In this document: piece after piece, positions 24,105 to 24,766 of the stretch
Layout of the letters: each line of letters starts with the position of its first letter
Numbering within the stretch: the first letter of the stretch is position 1
Assembly: GCA_021323255.1 (NCBI GenBank)
Contig: JAJTCL010000010.1
Coordinates: 1-24,766, forward strand
Direction: 5' to 3'
Length of the DNA stretch: 24,766 bases
DNA from: Propionibacteriaceae bacterium
Lineage (GTDB): Bacteria; Actinomycetota; Actinomycetes; Propionibacteriales; Propionibacteriaceae
Program-made: the position numbers and the translations under genes
The notes under the pieces: generated by a model
What the model saw: the letters and a program-made list of their open reading frames with translations, nothing else
Told to the model about the DNA's origin: nothing
Database searches by the model: none

Positions 24105-24291
24105 GGCGTTTGGTCTAGATCCGCAGGCGAGCCAACTCAGGCGAGACCTTCGGTCTCCCTCGTTTCCTGGGTCATTCGGCTCGGTTGCATCCTGGCGGGC
24201 TCACCCGGCATCGTCGGGATACCGACCCCGTAAACGCTCTGCAACAAGGGGGGTTTGAGCGTCTTCTGAGCTAGCGATGTGGCCGAGGTTA

Positions 24292-24312
24292 TCAGGCCAG
24301 TTACCGGCCTGA
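24292..24312. repeat. Perfect 7-bp inverted repeat abutting the right direct repeat
   Basis: TCAGGCC-AGTTACC-GGCCTGA, immediately followed by the right copy of the 11-bp repeat. It could be a terminator stem for the island operon, although no T-tract follows, or a recombinase-binding site. Confidence 0.35.
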
Positions 24313-24323
24313 AATCAAGATCA
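24313..24323 (+). repeat. Right copy of 11-bp direct repeat flanking the STAND island
   Basis: AATCAAGATCA matches 19367-19377 exactly; bases on either side differ. A second small hairpin, ATCAGC-AACA-GCTGAT, overlaps it at 24320-24335. The rest of 24105-24395 shows no gene I can support. Confidence 0.4.
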
Positions 24324-24395
24324 GCAACAGCTGATTTAGGCGGTCCCGGTTCGCGACGCTAACGCTCCCGGGAGCTCGATGCCCTAGGAGGCACC

Positions 24396-24631
24396 GTGTC
24401 CCCATCATCCCCTACCGTGCTCGCCAGCGGCCCCATCACCCCTCCGGCGATGTTGTCACCGTCGAGTTGATCCAACCCGACTCCATGCCCACCGCGGTCC
24501 GCATCGTCTGGCCGACCGCGCCAACAATCACCACACCCGCCCGTTACAACGAAGTGGTCAGCACCGCCATGCGACTGCTCGCTGAGGCATCCACGACGCT
24601 GGCCAGACTCAAAGCAAGTAAACGGTTGTGA
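24396..24631 (+). pseudogene. Short conserved-looking gene broken by a one-base deletion
   Basis: A strong ribosome site (AGGAGGCACC) precedes GTG at 24396. The first frame reads SPSSPTVLASGPITPP, then runs out at a TGA. From about base 24447 the next frame continues GDVVTVELIQPDSMPTAVRI, and goes on through RIVWP to an Ala/Leu/Lys-rich helix ending KASKRL and TGA at 24629-24631. The span of 236 bases is one short of a whole number of codons. Adding one base after CCTCC restores about 78 continuous residues. From memory, short proteins with GPITPPG...VRIVWP and this type of tail occur beside serine recombinases and other mobile genes in actinobacteria. No recombinase is visible here, so this may be an element remnant. 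Confidence 0.6.
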
Positions 24632-24691
24632 TGGCGCGGACGACTGTGGCGCCCTCACAGATGCTGCTGGATCACGGCTTCGGCAGACTGA

Positions 24692-24766
24692 CTAGCGCTG
24701 CATATCAGCCATCCGGCGGGCCGCTTCCTCAATACCCTTCTTCGCGTCCTCGAGGGTCATGCATGG
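24692..24766 (-). CDS. 3' end of an unidentified gene, possibly an ABC solute-binding protein
   Basis: The reverse strand is open from the window edge to TAG at 24694-24692 and reads MTLEDAKKGIEEAARRMADM followed by QR. An acidic, Lys/Arg-rich terminal helix of this type ends many extracellular sugar-binding proteins (family 1), where residues such as T-x-E-E-A-x-K repeat. Only 24 codons are visible, so both the gene and the family are tentative. It converges with the broken short gene. Confidence 0.4.
   Translation of the reverse strand, partial: PCMTLEDAKKGIEEAARRMADMQR

Noticed and set aside
24335..24375. GGTCCCGGTTCGCGACG stretch resembling a tRNA T-arm, which would be an attractive integration site
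   Set aside because: The flanking bases do not pair as a T-stem and no acceptor, D or anticodon arm can be drawn.
24631..24766. Forward frame starting ATGGCGCGG right after the broken short gene, open to the window end
   Set aside because: Its sequence shows no recombinase or other motif, and the reverse-strand frame over the same bases looks far more like a protein C-terminus. It remains possible.
1..24766. CRISPR arrays, rRNA, tRNA and complete insertion sequences
   Set aside because: Looked for on both strands by eye; no regularly spaced repeats, no cloverleaf and no transposase reading frame was found.

Overview
The window is high-GC DNA from a Gram-positive Actinomycetota chromosome. 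The main grounds are the ferredoxin-type sulfite reductase SirA followed by a zinc-ribbon peptide, CysH, CysC, CysD, CysN and a SirB-like chelatase, the frequent GTG starts and ATGA/GTGA overlaps, and a partial gas-vesicle gene. A Propionibacteriales-type host is a guess only.

Layout. 1-112 (-): 5' end of a gas-vesicle GvpA/GvpJ gene. 310-2093 (-): two-component pair (histidine kinase, then NarL-type regulator). 2180-2950 (+): DedA-like membrane protein, sharing an overlapping CTAG stop with a D-serine dehydratase/D-threonine aldolase-like enzyme (2947-4029, -). 4263-4973 (+): membrane-anchored protein of unknown function. 5045-9531 (-): a carbohydrate/hydroxyacid cluster with a LarA-family racemase/epimerase, a Gfo/Idh/MocA oxidoreductase whose C-terminus is frameshifted, and a mannitol-dehydrogenase/fructuronate-reductase-type enzyme. 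9861-10880 (+): YihY/BrkB membrane protein. 11024-17567 (+): sulfate assimilation operon preceded by a probable Cys-containing leader peptide. Every junction after the zinc-ribbon start is a 1-4 bp overlap. The operon would activate sulfate (CysDN), make PAPS (CysC), reduce APS (CysH), reduce sulfite (SirA) and insert iron into sirohydrochlorin (SirB-like), which supplies siroheme for SirA. 17602-18486 (-) and 18505-19350 (+): divergent PPK2 kinase and RibD-type reductase.

At about 19360 the character changes: lower GC, TTA/ATA/AGA codons and AT-rich promoter DNA. Two genes follow. One is a 1259-aa protein fusing an APH/choline-kinase-like phosphotransferase domain to an AfsR/MalT-type STAND NTPase and a long TPR-like sensor region. 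The other is a 262-aa partner that looks like a divergent, split Nudix-like protein. An 11-bp perfect direct repeat (19367-19377 and 24313-24323) brackets the pair. I read this as an acquired two-gene signalling/conflict (possibly antiphage) module, the best candidate here for an undescribed system. The function is inferred from architecture only.

After the island there is a short gene broken by a one-base deletion (24396-24631), followed by the 3' end of a reverse-strand gene that runs off the window.
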